NCBI GenBank assembly: GCA_036172665.1
Contig: JAYKNF010000039.1
Coordinates: forward strand, 62,001 to 126,000
Source of the DNA: Prosopocoilus inquinatus
Lineage: Eukaryota; Arthropoda; Insecta; Coleoptera; Lucanidae
Reading direction: 5' to 3'
DNA: 64,000 nucleotides
The notes beneath the pieces are model-generated. The model did no database searches, was not told the DNA's origin, and worked only from the letters and a program-made list of their open reading frames with translations. The position numbers and the translations under genes are program-made. Shown one piece after another: positions 9,179 through 21,339 of this stretch (its first letter is position 1; every line of letters starts with the position of its first letter).

Positions 9179-9327
9179 GTGAGATACGAAGTTCTCGGAC
9201 GCAGCTGAAGCTGGAAATAGTTTTAAACGGAACAACATGCATTAGCGTTGTTAATGTGATGTATCTAATCGATCCTTACTCATCTATCATGTTATTTGAC
9301 GTTTGGATGGACTCCAGTAACTCTGAT

Positions 9328-9476
9328 GTGAGATACGAAATTATCGGACGCAGCAGAAGCTGGAAATAGTTTTAAATGAAACAACACGCATTAGCGTTGT
9401 TCCTGTGATGTATCTAATCGATCCTTACTCATCTATCATGTTATTTTACGTTTCGATGGACTCTAGTAACTCTGAT
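9328..9476 (+). repeat. Reference monomer X3 (X2 front, G-like back)
   Basis: X2 front (TTTAAATGAAAC) with the back TTATTTTACGTTTCG and GACTCTAGT, as at the end of G, and it leads into an H-type monomer as G does. Copies at 9328, 13774, 19546, 46296, 53543, 58436 and 61258. It probably arose by exchange between X2 and G. Confidence 0.9.
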
Positions 9477-9631
9477 GTGAGATACGAAGTTTTTGGGCGC
9501 AGCAGGAGCTGGAAATAGTTTTAAACGAAACAACACATATTAGCGTTGTTCCTGTGATGTATCTAATCAATCCTTACTTATCTATCATGTTATTTGACGT
9601 TTGGATGGACTCCAGTAACTCTAACTCTGAT
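9477..9631 (+). repeat. Reference monomer H2, 155 bp (6-bp tandem duplication)
   Basis: Reads as H but starts GTGAGATAC and ends AACTCTAACTCTGAT, a tandem copy of AACTCT that adds 6 bp. Copies at 9477, 13923, 19695, 46445, 53692, 58585 and 61407, always between X3 and I2. Confidence 0.95.
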
Positions 9632-9780
9632 GTGAGATACGAAATTATCGGACGCAGCAGAAGCTGGAAATAGTTTCAAACGAAACAACACGCATTAGCG
9701 TTGTTCCTGTGATGTATCTAAACGATCCTTACTTATCTAACATGTTATTTGACGTTTGGATGGACTCCAGTAAGTCTGAT
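9632..9780 (+). repeat. Reference monomer I2
   Basis: As I (TTTCAAACG, ending AGTAAGTCTGAT), but keeps ATTAGCGTTGTT and AACATGTTATT where I has private changes. It looks less derived than I. Confidence 0.93.
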
Positions 9781-9929
9781 GTGACATACGACGTTTTCGG
9801 ACGCAGCAGAAGCTGGAAATAGTTTTAAACGAAACAACACGTATTAGCGTTGTTCCTGTGATGTATCTAATCGATCCTTACTCATCTATCATGTTATTTG
9901 ACGTTTGAATGGACTCCAGTAACTCTGAT
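9781..9929 (+). repeat. Reference monomer J2
   Basis: As J (GTGACATACGAC) but GACGTTTTC rather than GACATTTTC. It always follows I2 and precedes V3. A private A occurs at 46815. Confidence 0.93.
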
Positions 9930-10078
9930 GTGAGATACAAAGTTCTCGGACCCAGCAGAAGCTGGAAATAGTTTTGAACGGAACAACATGCATTAGCGTT
10001 GTTCCTGTGATGTATCTAATCGATCCTTACACATCTATTATGTTATTTGACGTTTCGATGGACTCTAGTAACTCTGAT
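9930..10078 (+). repeat. Reference monomer V3
   Basis: Diagnostic bases: CTCGGACCCAGCAG (unique), TTTTGAACGGAACAACATGC, then a V back (TTACACATCTATTATG). It follows J2 or K/J. Copies also at 11554, 14376, 20148, 25914, 37133, 46898, 54145, 59038 and 61860. Confidence 0.93.
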
Positions 10079-10227
10079 GTGAGATACGAAATTATCGGAC
10101 GCAGCAGGAGCTGGATATAGTTTTAAACGAAACAACACGCATTAGCGTTGTTCCTGTGATGTATCTAATCGATCCTTACTCATCTATCATGTTATTTGAC
10201 GTTTCGATGGACTCTAGTAACTCTGAT
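10079..10227 (+). repeat. Hybrid monomer X/W/X
   Basis: X front (GAAATTATCGG), W middle (GGAGCTGGATATAG), X back (ATTAGCGTTG, GACGTTTCG, GACTCTAGT). It replaces W-X before C at the end of unit 3. Two switches in one monomer suggest a conversion tract. Only copy in the window. Confidence 0.88.
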
Positions 10228-12000
10228 GTGAGATACGAAGTTTTTGGACGCAGCAGGTGCTGGAAATAGTTTTAAACGAAACAACACGTATTAGCGTTGT
10301 TCCTGTGATGTATCTAATCGATCCTTACTCATCTATCATGTTATTTGACGTTTGGATGAACTCCAGTATCTCTGACGTGAGATACGAAATTTTCGGACGC
10401 AGCAGAAGCTGGAAATAGTTTTAAACGAAACAGCATGCATTAGCGTTGTTCCTGTGATGTATCTAATCGATCCTTACTCATCTATCACGTTATTTGACGT
10501 TTGAATGGACTCCAGTAACTCTGATGTGAGATACAATGTTCTCGGACGCAGCAGAAGCTGGAAATAGTTTTGAACGAAACAACACGTATTAGCGTTGTTC
10601 CTGTGATGTATCTAAACGATCCTTACTTATCTAACATGTTATTTGACGTTTGGATGGACTCCAGTAACTCTGATGTGAGATACAAAGTTTTTGGGCGCAG
10701 CAGGAGCTGGAAATAGTTTTAAACGAAGCAACACGCATTAGCGTTGTTCCTGTGATGTATCTAATCGATCCTTCCTTAGCTACTATGTTATTTGACGTTT
10801 CGATGGACTCCAGTAATTTTGATGTGAGATACGACGTTTTCGGACGCAGCAGAAGCTGGAAATAGTTTTAAATGAAACAACACGCATTAGCGTTGTTCCT
10901 GTGATGTATCTAATCGATCGTTACTCATCTATTATGTTATTTTACGTTTCGATGGACTCTAGTAACTCTGATATGAGATACGAAGTTTTTGGGCGCAGCA
11001 GGAGCTGGAAATAGTTTTAAACGAAACAACACATATTAGCGTTGTTCCTGTGATGTATCTAATCAATCCTTACTTATCTATCATGTTATTTGACGTTTGG
11101 ATGGACTCCAGTAACTCTGATGTGAGATACGAAATTATCGGACGCAGCAGAAGCTGGAAATAGTTTCAAACGAAACAACACGCATTAGCTTTGTTCCTGT
11201 GATGTATCTAAACGATCCTTACTTATCTAACATATTATTTGACGTTTGGATGGACTCCAGTAAGTCTGATGTGACATACGACATTTTCGGACGCAGCAGA
11301 AGCTGGAAATAGTTTTAAACGAAACAACACGTATTAGCGTTGTTCCTGTGATGTATCTAATCGATCCTTACTCATCTATCATGTTATTTGACGTTTGAAT
11401 GGACTCCAGTAACTCTGATGTGAGATACAAAGTTCTCGGACGCAGCAGAAGCTGGAAACAACACGTATTAGCGTTGTTCCTGTGATGTATCTAAACGATC
11501 CTTACTCATCTATCATGTTATTTGACGTTTGAATGGACTCCAGTAACTCTGATGTGAGATACAAAGTTCTCGGACCCAGCAGAAGCTGGAAATAGTTTTG
11601 AACGGAACAACATGCATTAGCGTTGTTCCTGTGATGTATCTAATCGATCCTTACACATCTATTATGTTATTTGACGTTTCGATGGACTCTAGTAACTCTG
11701 ATGTGAGATACGAAGTTTTTGGACGCAGCAGGAGCTGGATATAGTTTTAAACGAAACAACACGCATTAGCGATGTTCCTGTGATGTATCTAAGCGATCCT
11801 TACTCATCTATCATGTTATTTGACGTTTGGATGGACTCCAGTAACTCTGATGTGAGATACGAAATTATCGGACGCAGCAGAAGCTGGAAATAGTTTTAAA
11901 TTAAACAACACGCATTAGCGTTGTTCCTGTGATGTATCTAATCGATCCTTACTCATCTATCATGTTATTTGACGTTTCGATGGACTCTAGTAACTCTGAT
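10228..12000 (+). repeat. HOR unit 4, short (12 monomers, 1773 bp)
   Basis: Order: C to J, K/J, V3, W, X. Everything from L to U is missing. The K/J hybrid marks the junction, its back half leading into V3 as J2 normally does. Units 9 (24588) and 13 (35807) have the same order and length. Confidence 0.92.
11420..11553 (+). repeat. Hybrid monomer K/J
   Basis: Short K front through CTAAACGATCCTTACT, then a J or J2 back (CATCTATCATG, GTTTGAATGG) leading into V3. Copies also at 25780 and 36999, in the 1,773-bp units. Confidence 0.92.
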
Positions 12001-14822
12001 GTGAGATACGAAGTTTTTGGACGCAGCAGGTGCTGGAAATAGTTTTAAACGAAACAACACGTATTAGCGTTGTTCCTGTGATGTATCTAATCGATCCTTA
12101 CTCATCTATCATGTTATTTGACGTTTGGATGAACTCCAGTATCTCTGACGTGAGATACGAAATTTTCGGACGCAGCAGAAGCTGGAAATAGTTTTAAACG
12201 AAACAGCATGCATTAGCGTTGTTCCTGTGATGTATCTAATCGATCCTTACTCATCTATCATGTTATTTGACGTTTGGATGGACTCCAGTAACTCTGATGT
12301 GAGATACGAAATTATCGGACACAGCAGAAGCTGGAAATAGTTTTGAACGAAACAACAGGTATTAGCGTTGTTCCTGTGATGTATCTAATCGATCCTTACT
12401 TAGCTACTATGTTATTTGATGTTTCGATGGACTCCAGTAACTCTAATGTGAGATACGGAATTTTCGGACGCAGCAGCAGCTGGAAATAGTTTTAAACGAA
12501 ACAACACGCATTAGCGATGTTCCTGTGATGTATCTAATCGATCCTTACTCATCTATCATGTTATTTTACGTTTGGATGGACTCCAGTAACTCTGATGTGA
12601 GATAAAAAGTTTTTGGACGCAGCAGAAGCTGGAAATAGTTTTGAACGAAACAACACGTATTAGCGTTGTTCCTGTGATGTATCTAATCGATCCTTACTTA
12701 GCTACTATGTTATTTGACGTTTCGATGGACTCCAGTAACTCTAATGTGAGATACGACGTTTTCGGACGCAGCAGAAGCTGGAAATAGTTCTAAACGAAAC
12801 AACATGCATTAGCGTTGTTCCTGTGATGTATCTAATCGATCCTTACTCATCTATCATGTTATTTGGCGTTTCGATGGACTCCAGTAGCTCTGATGTGAGA
12901 TACGACGTTTTCGGACGCAGCAGAAGCTGGAAATAGTTTTAAACGAAACAACACGCATTAGCGTTGTTCCTGTGATGTATCTAATCGATACTTACTCATC
13001 TATCATGTTATTTGACGTTTGGATGGACTCCAGTAACCCTGACGTGAGATAGGAAGTTCTCGGACGCAGCAGAAGCTGGAAATAGTTTTAAACGAAACAA
13101 CACGCATTAGCGTTGTTCCTGTGATGTATCTAATCGATCCTTACTCACCTATCATGTTATTTGGCGTTTCGATGGACTCCAGTAACTCTGATGTGAGATA
13201 CAAAGTTCTCGGACGCAGCAGAAGCTGGAAACAACACGTATTAGCGTTGTTCCTGTGATGTATCTAAACGATCCTTACTTATCTAACATCTTATTTGACG
13301 TTTGGATGGACTCCAGTAACTCTGATGTGAGATACAAAGTTTTTGGGCGCAGCAGGAACTGGAAATAGTTTTAAACGAAGCAACACGCATTAGCGTTGTT
13401 CCTGTGATGTATCTAATCAATCCTTACTTAGCTACTATGTTATTTGACGTTTCGATGGACTCCAGTAATTTTGATGTGAGATACGACGTTTTCGGACGCA
13501 GCAGAAGCTGGAAATAGTTTTAAACGAAACAACACGTATTAGCGTTGTTCCTGTGATGTATCTAATCGATCCTTACTCATCTATCATGTTATTTGACGTT
13601 TGGATGGGCTCCAGTTACTCTGAAGTGAGATACGAAGTTCTCGGACGCAGCTGAAGCTGGAAATAGTTTTAAACGGAACAACATGCATTAGCGTTGTTAA
13701 TGTGATGTATCTAATCGATCCTTACTCATCTATCATGTTATTTGACGTTTGGATGGACTCCAGTAACTCTGATGTGAGATACGAAATTATCGGACGCAGC
13801 AGAAGCTGGAAATAGTTTTAAATGAAACAACACGCATTAGCGTTGTTCCTGTGATGTATCTAATCGATCCTTACTCATCTATCATGTTATTTTACGTTTC
13901 GATGGACTCTAGTAACTCTGATGTGAGATACGAAGTTTTTGGGCGCAGCAGGAGCTGGAAATAGTTTTAAACGAAACAACACATATTAGCGTTGTTCCTG
14001 TGATGTATCTAATCAATCCTTACTTATCTATCATGTTATTTGACGTTTGGATGGACTCCAGTAACTCTAACTCTGATGTGAGATACGAAATTATCGGACG
14101 CAGCAGAAGCTGGAAATAGTTTCAAACGAAACAACACGCATTAGCGTTGTTCCTGTGATGTATCTAAACGATCCTTACTTATCTAACATGTTATTTGACG
14201 TTTGGATGGACTCCAGTAAGTCTGATGTGACATACGACGTTTTCGGACGCAGCAGAAGCTGGAAATAGTTTTAAACGAAACAACACGTATTAGCGTTGTT
14301 CCTGTGATGTATCTAATCGATCCTTACTCATCTATCATGTTATTTGACGTTTGAATGGACTCCAGTAACTCTGATGTGAGATACAAAGTTCTCGGACCCA
14401 GCAGAAGCTGGAAATAGTTTTGAACGGAACAACATGCATTAGCGTTGTTCCTGTGATGTATCTAATCGATCCTTACACATCTATTATGTTATTTGACGTT
14501 TCGATGGACTCTAGTAACTCTGATGTGAGATACGAAGTTTTTGGACGCAGCAGGAGCTGGATATAGTTTTAAACGAAACAACACGCATTAGCGATGTTCC
14601 TGTGATGTATCTAAGCGATCCTTACTCATCTATCATGTTATTTGACGTTTGGATGGACTCCAGTAACTCTGATGTGAGATACGAAATTATCGGACGCAGC
14701 AGAAGCTGGAAATAGTTTTAAATTAAACAACACGCATTAGCGTTGTTCCTGTGATGTATCTAATCGATCCTTACTCATCTATCATGTTATTTGACGTTTC
14801 GATGGACTCTAGTAACTCTGAT
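12001..14822 (+). repeat. HOR unit 5, shortened form 3 (19 monomers, 2822 bp)
   Basis: Order: C, D/M, N to S, K, U2, V2, W2, X3, H2, I2, J2, V3, W, X. The D/M hybrid skips E to L. The rest is the form 3 tail, including the 155-bp H2. Unit 20 (59485) has the same layout. Confidence 0.92.
12150..12298 (+). repeat. Hybrid monomer D/M
   Basis: D front (GAAATTTTCGG, AAACAGCATGC), then CTATCATG and GTTTGGATGG as in M, leading into N. It deletes E to L. Copies also at 26510, 37729 and 59634. Confidence 0.92.
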
Positions 14823-17800
14823 GTGAGATACGAAGTTTTTGGACGCAGCAGGTGCTGGAAATAGTTTTAAACGAAACAACACGTATTAGCGTTGTTCCTG
14901 TGATGTATCTAATCGATCCTTACTCATCTATCATGTTATTTGACGTTTGGATGAACTCCAGTATCTCTGACGTGAGATACGAAATTTTCGGACGCAGCAG
15001 AAGCTGGAAATAGTTTTAAACGAAACAGCATGCATTAGCGTTGTTCCTGTGATGTATCTAATCGATCCTTACTCATCTATCACGTTATTTGACGTTTGAA
15101 TGGACTCCAGTAACTCTGATGTGAGATACAATGTTCTCGGACGCAGCAGAAGCTGGAAATAGTTTTGAACGAAACAACACGTATTAGCGTTGTTCCTGTG
15201 ATGTATCTAAACGATCCTTACTTATCTAACATGTTATTTGACGTTTGGATGGACTCCAGTAACTCTGATGTGAGATACAAAGTTTTTGGGCGCAGCAGGA
15301 GCTGGAAATAGTTTTAAACGAAGCAACACGCATTAGCGTTGTTCCTGTGATGTATCTAATCGATCCTTCCTTAGCTACTATGTTATTTGACGTTTCGATG
15401 GACTCCAGTAATTTTGATGTGAGATACGACGTTTTCGGACGCAGCAGAAGCTGGAAATAGTTTTAAATGAAACAACACGCATTAGCGTTGTTCCTGTGAT
15501 GTATCTAATCGATCGTTACTCATCTATTATGTTATTTTACGTTTCGATGGACTCTAGTAACTCTGATATGAGATACGAAGTTTTTGGGCGCAGCAGGAGC
15601 TGGAAATAGTTTTAAACGAAACAACACATATTAGCGTTGTTCCTGTGATGTATCTAATCAATCCTTACTTATCTATCATGTTATTTGACGTTTGGATGGA
15701 CTCCAGTAACTCTGATGTGAGATACGAAATTATCGGACGCAGCAGAAGCTGGAAATAGTTTCAAACGAAACAACACGCATTAGCTTTGTTCCTGTGATGT
15801 ATCTAAACGATCCTTACTCATCTATCATGTTATTTGACGTTTGAATGGACTCCAGTAACTCTGATGTGAGATACAAAGTTCTCGGACGCAGCAGAAGCTG
15901 GAAACAACACGTATTAGCGTTGTTCCTGTGATGTATCTAAACGATCCTTACTTATCTAACATCTTATTTGACGTTTGGATGGACTCCAGTAACTCTGATG
16001 TGAGATACAAAGTTTTTGGGCGCAGCAGGAACTGGAAATAGTTTTAAACGAAACAACATGCATTAGCGTTGTTCCTGTGATGTATCTAATCGATCCTTAC
16101 TCATCTATCATGTTATTTGGCGTTTCGATGGACTCCAGTAGCTCTGATGTGAGATACGACGTTTTCGTACGCAGCAGAAGCTGGAAATAGTTTTAAACGA
16201 AACAACACGCATTAGCGTTGTTCCTGTGATGTATCTAATCGATACTTACTCATCTATCATGTTATTTGACGTTTGGATGGACTCCAGTAACTCTGATGTG
16301 AGATACGAAATTATCGGACACAGCAGAAGCTGGAAATAGTTTTGAACGAAACAACAGGTATTAGCGTTGTTCCTGTGATGTATCTAATCGATCCTTACTT
16401 AGCTACTATGTTATTTGATGTTTCGATGGACTCCAGTAACTCTAATGTGAGATACGGAATTTTCGGACGCAGCAGCAGCTGGAAATAGTTTTAAACGAAA
16501 CAACACGCATTAGCGATGTTCCTGTGATGTATCTAATCGATCCTTACTCATCTATCATGTTATTTTACGTTTGGATGGACTCCAGTAACTCTGATGTGAG
16601 ATAAAAAGTTTTTGGACGCAGCAGAAGCTGGAAATAGTTTTGAACGAAACAACACGTATTAGCGTTGTTCCTGTGATGTATCTAATCGATCCTTACTTAG
16701 CTACTATGTTATTTGACGTTTCGATGGACTCCAGTAACTCTAATGTGAGATACGACGTTTTCGGACGCAGCAGAAGCTGGAAATAGTTCTAAACGAAACA
16801 ACATGCATTAGCGTTGTTCCTGTGATGTATCTAATCGATCCTTACTCATCTATCATGTTATTTGGCGTTTCGATGGACTCCAGTAGCTCTGATGTGAGAT
16901 ACGACGTTTTCGGACGCAGCAGAAGCTGGAAATAGTTTTAAACGAAACAACACGCATTAGCGTTGTTCCTGTGATGTATCTAATCGATACTTACTCATCT
17001 ATCATGTTATTTGACGTTTGGATGGACTCCAGTAACCCTGACGTGAGATAGGAAGTTCTCGGACGCAGCAGAAGCTGGAAATAGTTTTAAACGAAACAAC
17101 ACGCATTAGCGTTGTTCCTGTGATGTATCTAATCGATCCTTACTCACCTATCATGTTATTTGGCGTTTCGATGGACTCCAGTAACTCTGATGTGAGATAC
17201 AAAGTTCTCGGACGCAGCAGAAGCTGGAAACAACACGTATTAGCGTTGTTCCTGTGATGTATCTAAACGATCCTTACTTATCTAACATCTTATTTGACGT
17301 TTGGATGGACTCCAGTAACTCTGATGTGAGATACAAAGTTTTTGGGCGCAGCAGGAACTGGAAATAGTTTTAAACGAAGCAACACGCATTAGCGTTGTTC
17401 CTGTGATGTATCTAATCAATCCTTACTTAGCTACTATGTTATTTGACGTTTCGATGGACTCCAGTAATTTTGATGTGAGATACGACGTTTTCGGACGCAG
17501 CAGAAGCTGGAAATAGTTTTAAACGAAACAACACGTATTAGCGTTGTTCCTGTGATGTATCTAATCGATCCTTACTCATCTATCATGTTATTTGACGTTT
17601 GGATGGGCTCCAGTTACTCTGAAGTGAGATACGAAGTTCTCGGACGCAGCTGAAGCTGGAAATAGTTTTAAACGGAACAACATGCATTAGCGTTGTTAAT
17701 GTGATGTATCTAATCGATCCTTACTCATCTATCATGTTATTTGACGTTTGGATGGACTCCAGTAACTCTGATGTGAGATACGAAATTATCGGACGCAGCA

Positions 17801-17921
17801 GAAGCTGGAAATAGTTTTAAATGAAACAACACGCATTAGCGTTGTTCCTGTGATGTATCTAATCGATCCTTACTCATCTATCATGTTATTTGACGTTTCG
17901 ATGGACTCTAGTAACTCTGAT
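14823..17921 (+). repeat. HOR unit 6, form 2 minus one monomer (21 monomers, 3099 bp)
   Basis: Order: C to H, I/J, K to S, K, U2, V2, W2, X2. The I/J hybrid removes exactly one monomer; otherwise this is form 2. Unit 17 (47345) is the same. Confidence 0.92.
15717..15865 (+). repeat. Hybrid monomer I/J
   Basis: I front (TTTCAAACG, AGCTTTGTT, CTAAACG), then a J back (TACTCATC, GTTTGAATGG) leading into K. It removes one monomer. Copies also at 27106, 38325 and 48239. Confidence 0.92.
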
Positions 17922-20900
17922 GTGAGATACGAAGTTTTTGGACGCAGCAGGTGCTGGAAATAGTTTTAAACGAAACAACACGTATTAGCGTTGTTCCTGT
18001 GATGTATCTAATCGATCCTTACTCATCTATCATGTTATTTGACGTTTGGATGAACTCCAGTATCTCTGACGTGAGATACGAAATTTTCGGACGCAGCAGA
18101 AGCTGGAAATAGTTTTAAACGAAACAGCATGCATTAGCGTTGTTCCTGTGATGTATCTAATCGATCCTTACTCATCTATCACGTTATTTGACGTTTGAAT
18201 GGACTCCAGTAACTCTGATGTGAGATACAATGTTCTCGGACGCAGCAGAAGCTGGAAATAGTTTTGAACGAAACAACACGTATTAGCGTTGTTCCTGTGA
18301 TGTATCTAAACGATCCTTACTTATCTAACATGTTATTTGACGTTTGGATGGACTCCAGTAACTCTGATGTGAGATACAAAGTTTTTGGGCGCAGCAGGAG
18401 CTGGAAATAGTTTTAAACGAAGCAACACGCATTAGCGTTGTTCCTGTGATGTATCTAATCGATCCTTCCTTAGCTACTATGTTATTTGACGTTTCGATGG
18501 ACTCCAGTAATTTTGATGTGAGATACGACGTTTTCGGACGCAGCAGAAGCTGGAAATAGTTTTAAATGAAACAACACGCATTAGCGTTGTTCCTGTGATG
18601 TATCTAATCGATCGTTACTCATCTATTATGTTATTTTACGTTTCGATGGACTCTAGTAACTCTGATATGAGATACGAAGTTTTTGGGCGCAGCAGGAGCT
18701 GGAAATAGTTTTAAACGAAACAACACATATTAGCGTTGTTCCTGTGATGTATCTAATCAATCCTTACTTATCTATCATGTTATTTGACGTTTGGATGGAC
18801 TCCAGTAACTCTGATGTGAGATACGAAATTATCGGACGCAGCAGAAGCTGGAAATAGTTTCAAACGAAACAACACGCATTAGCTTTGTTCCTGTGATGTA
18901 TCTAAACGATCCTTACTTATCTAACATATTATTTGACGTTTGGATGGACTCCAGTAAGTCTGATGTGACATACGACATTTTCGGACGCAGCAGAAGCTGG
19001 AAATAGTTTTAAACGAAACAACACGTATTAGCGTTGTTCCTGTGATGTATCTAATCGATCCTTACTCATCTATCATGTTATTTGACGTTTGAATGGACTC
19101 CAGTAACTCTGATGTGAGATACAAAGTTCTCGGACGCAGCAGAAGCTGGAAACAACACGTATTAGCGTTGTTCCTGTGATGTATCTAAACGATCCTTACT
19201 TATCTAACATCTTATTTGACGTTTGGATGGACTCCAGTAACTCTGATGTGAGATACAAAGTTTTTGGGCGCAGCAGGAACTGGAAATAGTTTTAAACGAA
19301 ACAACATGCATTAGCGTTGTTCCTGTGATGTATCTAATCGATCCTTACTCATCTATCATGTTATTTGGCGTTTCGATGGACTCCAGTAGCTCTGATGTGA
19401 GATACGACGTTTTCGTACGCAGCAGAAGCTGGAAATAGTTTTAAACGAAACAACACGCATTAGCGTTGTTCCTGTGATGTATCTAATCGATACTTACTCA
19501 TCTATCATGTTATTTGACGTTTGGATGGACTCCAGTAACTCTGATGTGAGATACGAAATTATCGGACGCAGCAGAAGCTGGAAATAGTTTTAAATGAAAC
19601 AACACGCATTAGCGTTGTTCCTGTGATGTATCTAATCGATCCTTACTCATCTATCATGTTATTTTACGTTTCGATGGACTCTAGTAACTCTGATGTGAGA
19701 TACGAAGTTTTTGGGCGCAGCAGGAGCTGGAAATAGTTTTAAACGAAACAACACATATTAGCGTTGTTCCTGTGATGTATCTAATCAATCCTTACTTATC
19801 TATCATGTTATTTGACGTTTGGATGGACTCCAGTAACTCTAACTCTGATGTGAGATACGAAATTATCGGACGCAGCAGAAGCTGGAAATAGTTTCAAACG
19901 AAACAACACGCATTAGCGTTGTTCCTGTGATGTATCTAAACGATCCTTACTTATCTAACATGTTATTTGACGTTTGGATGGACTCCAGTAAGTCTGATGT
20001 GACATACGACGTTTTCGGACGCAGCAGAAGCTGGAAATAGTTTTAAACGAAACAACACGTATTAGCGTTGTTCCTGTGATGTATCTAATCGATCCTTACT
20101 CATCTATCATGTTATTTGACGTTTGAATGGACTCCAGTAACTCTGATGTGAGATACAAAGTTCTCGGACCCAGCAGAAGCTGGAAATAGTTTTGAACGGA
20201 ACAACATGCATTAGCGTTGTTCCTGTGATGTATCTAATCGATCCTTACACATCTATTATGTTATTTGACGTTTCGATGGACTCTAGTAACTCTGATGTGA
20301 GATACGAAGTTTTTGGACGCAGCAGGAGCTGGATATAGTTTTAAACGAAACAACACGCATTAGCGTTGTTCCTGTGATGTATCTAATCGATACTTACTCA
20401 TCTATCATGTTATTTGACGTTTGGATGGACTCCAGTAACCCTGACGTGAGATAGGAAGTTCTCGGACGCAGCAGAAGCTGGAAATAGTTTTAAACGAAAC
20501 AACACGCATTAGCGTTGTTCCTGTGATGTATCTAATCGATCCTTACTCACCTATCATGTTATTTGGCGTTTCGATGGACTCCAGTAACTCTGATGTGAGA
20601 TACAAAGTTCTCGGACGCAGCAGAAGCTGGAAATAGTTTTGAACGAAACAACACGTATTAGCGTTGTTCCTGTGATGTGTCTAAACGATCCTTACTTATC
20701 TAACATGTTATTTGACGTTTGGATGGACTCCAGTAACACTGATGTGAGATACAAAGTTTTTGGGCGCAGCAGGAGCTGGAAATAGTTTTAAACGAAGCAA
20801 CACGTATTAGCGTTGTTCCTGTGATGTATCTAATCGATCCTTACTTAGCTACTATGTTATTTGACGTTTCGATGGACTCCAGTAATTTTGATGTGAGATA

Positions 20901-21339
20901 CGACGTTTTCGGACGCAGCAGAAGCTGGAAATAGTTTTAAACGAAACAACATGCATTAGCGTTGTTCCTGTGATGTATCTAATCGATCCTTACACATCTA
21001 TTATGTTATTTGACGTTTCGATGGACTCTAGTAACTCTGATGTGAGATACGAAGTTTTTGGACGCAGCAGGAGCTGGATATAGTTTTAAACGAAACAACA
21101 CGCATTAGCGATGTTCCTGTGATGTATCTAAGCGATCCTTACTCATCTATCATGTTATTTGACGTTTGGATGGACTCCAGTAACTCTGATGTGAGATACG
21201 AAATTATCGGACGCAGCAGAAGCTGGAAATAGTTTTAAATTAAACAACACGCATTAGCGTTGTTCCTGTGATGTATCTAATCGATCCTTACTCATCTATC
21301 ATGTTATTTGACGTTTCGATGGACTCTAGTAACTCTGAT
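17922..21339 (+). repeat. HOR unit 7, mosaic (23 monomers, 3418 bp)
   Basis: Order: C to M, X3, H2, I2, J2, V3, W/R, S to X. After M the array jumps into the form 3 tail (M to X3 rather than M to N), then returns through the W/R hybrid to S and finishes with a form 1 T to X cassette. It is the only unit here joining M directly to X3; the fronts of N and X3 are nearly alike, so the junction base cannot be fixed. Confidence 0.92.
20297..20445 (+). repeat. Hybrid monomer W/R
   Basis: W front (GGAGCTGGATATAG), then an R back (AGCGTTG, ATCGATACTTAC, AACCCTGAC) leading into S. Copy also at 54294. Confidence 0.92.

Larger units (their letters stand above)
6825..10227 (+). repeat. HOR unit 3, mosaic (23 monomers, 3403 bp)
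   Basis: Order: C, D, E2, E3, F to J, K/P, Q, R, S, K, U2, V2, W2, X3, H2, I2, J2, V3, X/W. It gains one monomer (E2 plus E3 in place of E), loses L to P through the K/P hybrid, carries the form 3 tail, and ends in a three-part X/W/X mosaic instead of W-X. Unit 16 (43942) is a close relative of the same length. Confidence 0.92.

Noticed and set aside
19397..19694. A discrete junction or attachment site between M and X3
   Set aside because: The M back and X3 front are ordinary monomer sequence, and N and X3 fronts are nearly the same, so homologous exchange explains the switch.
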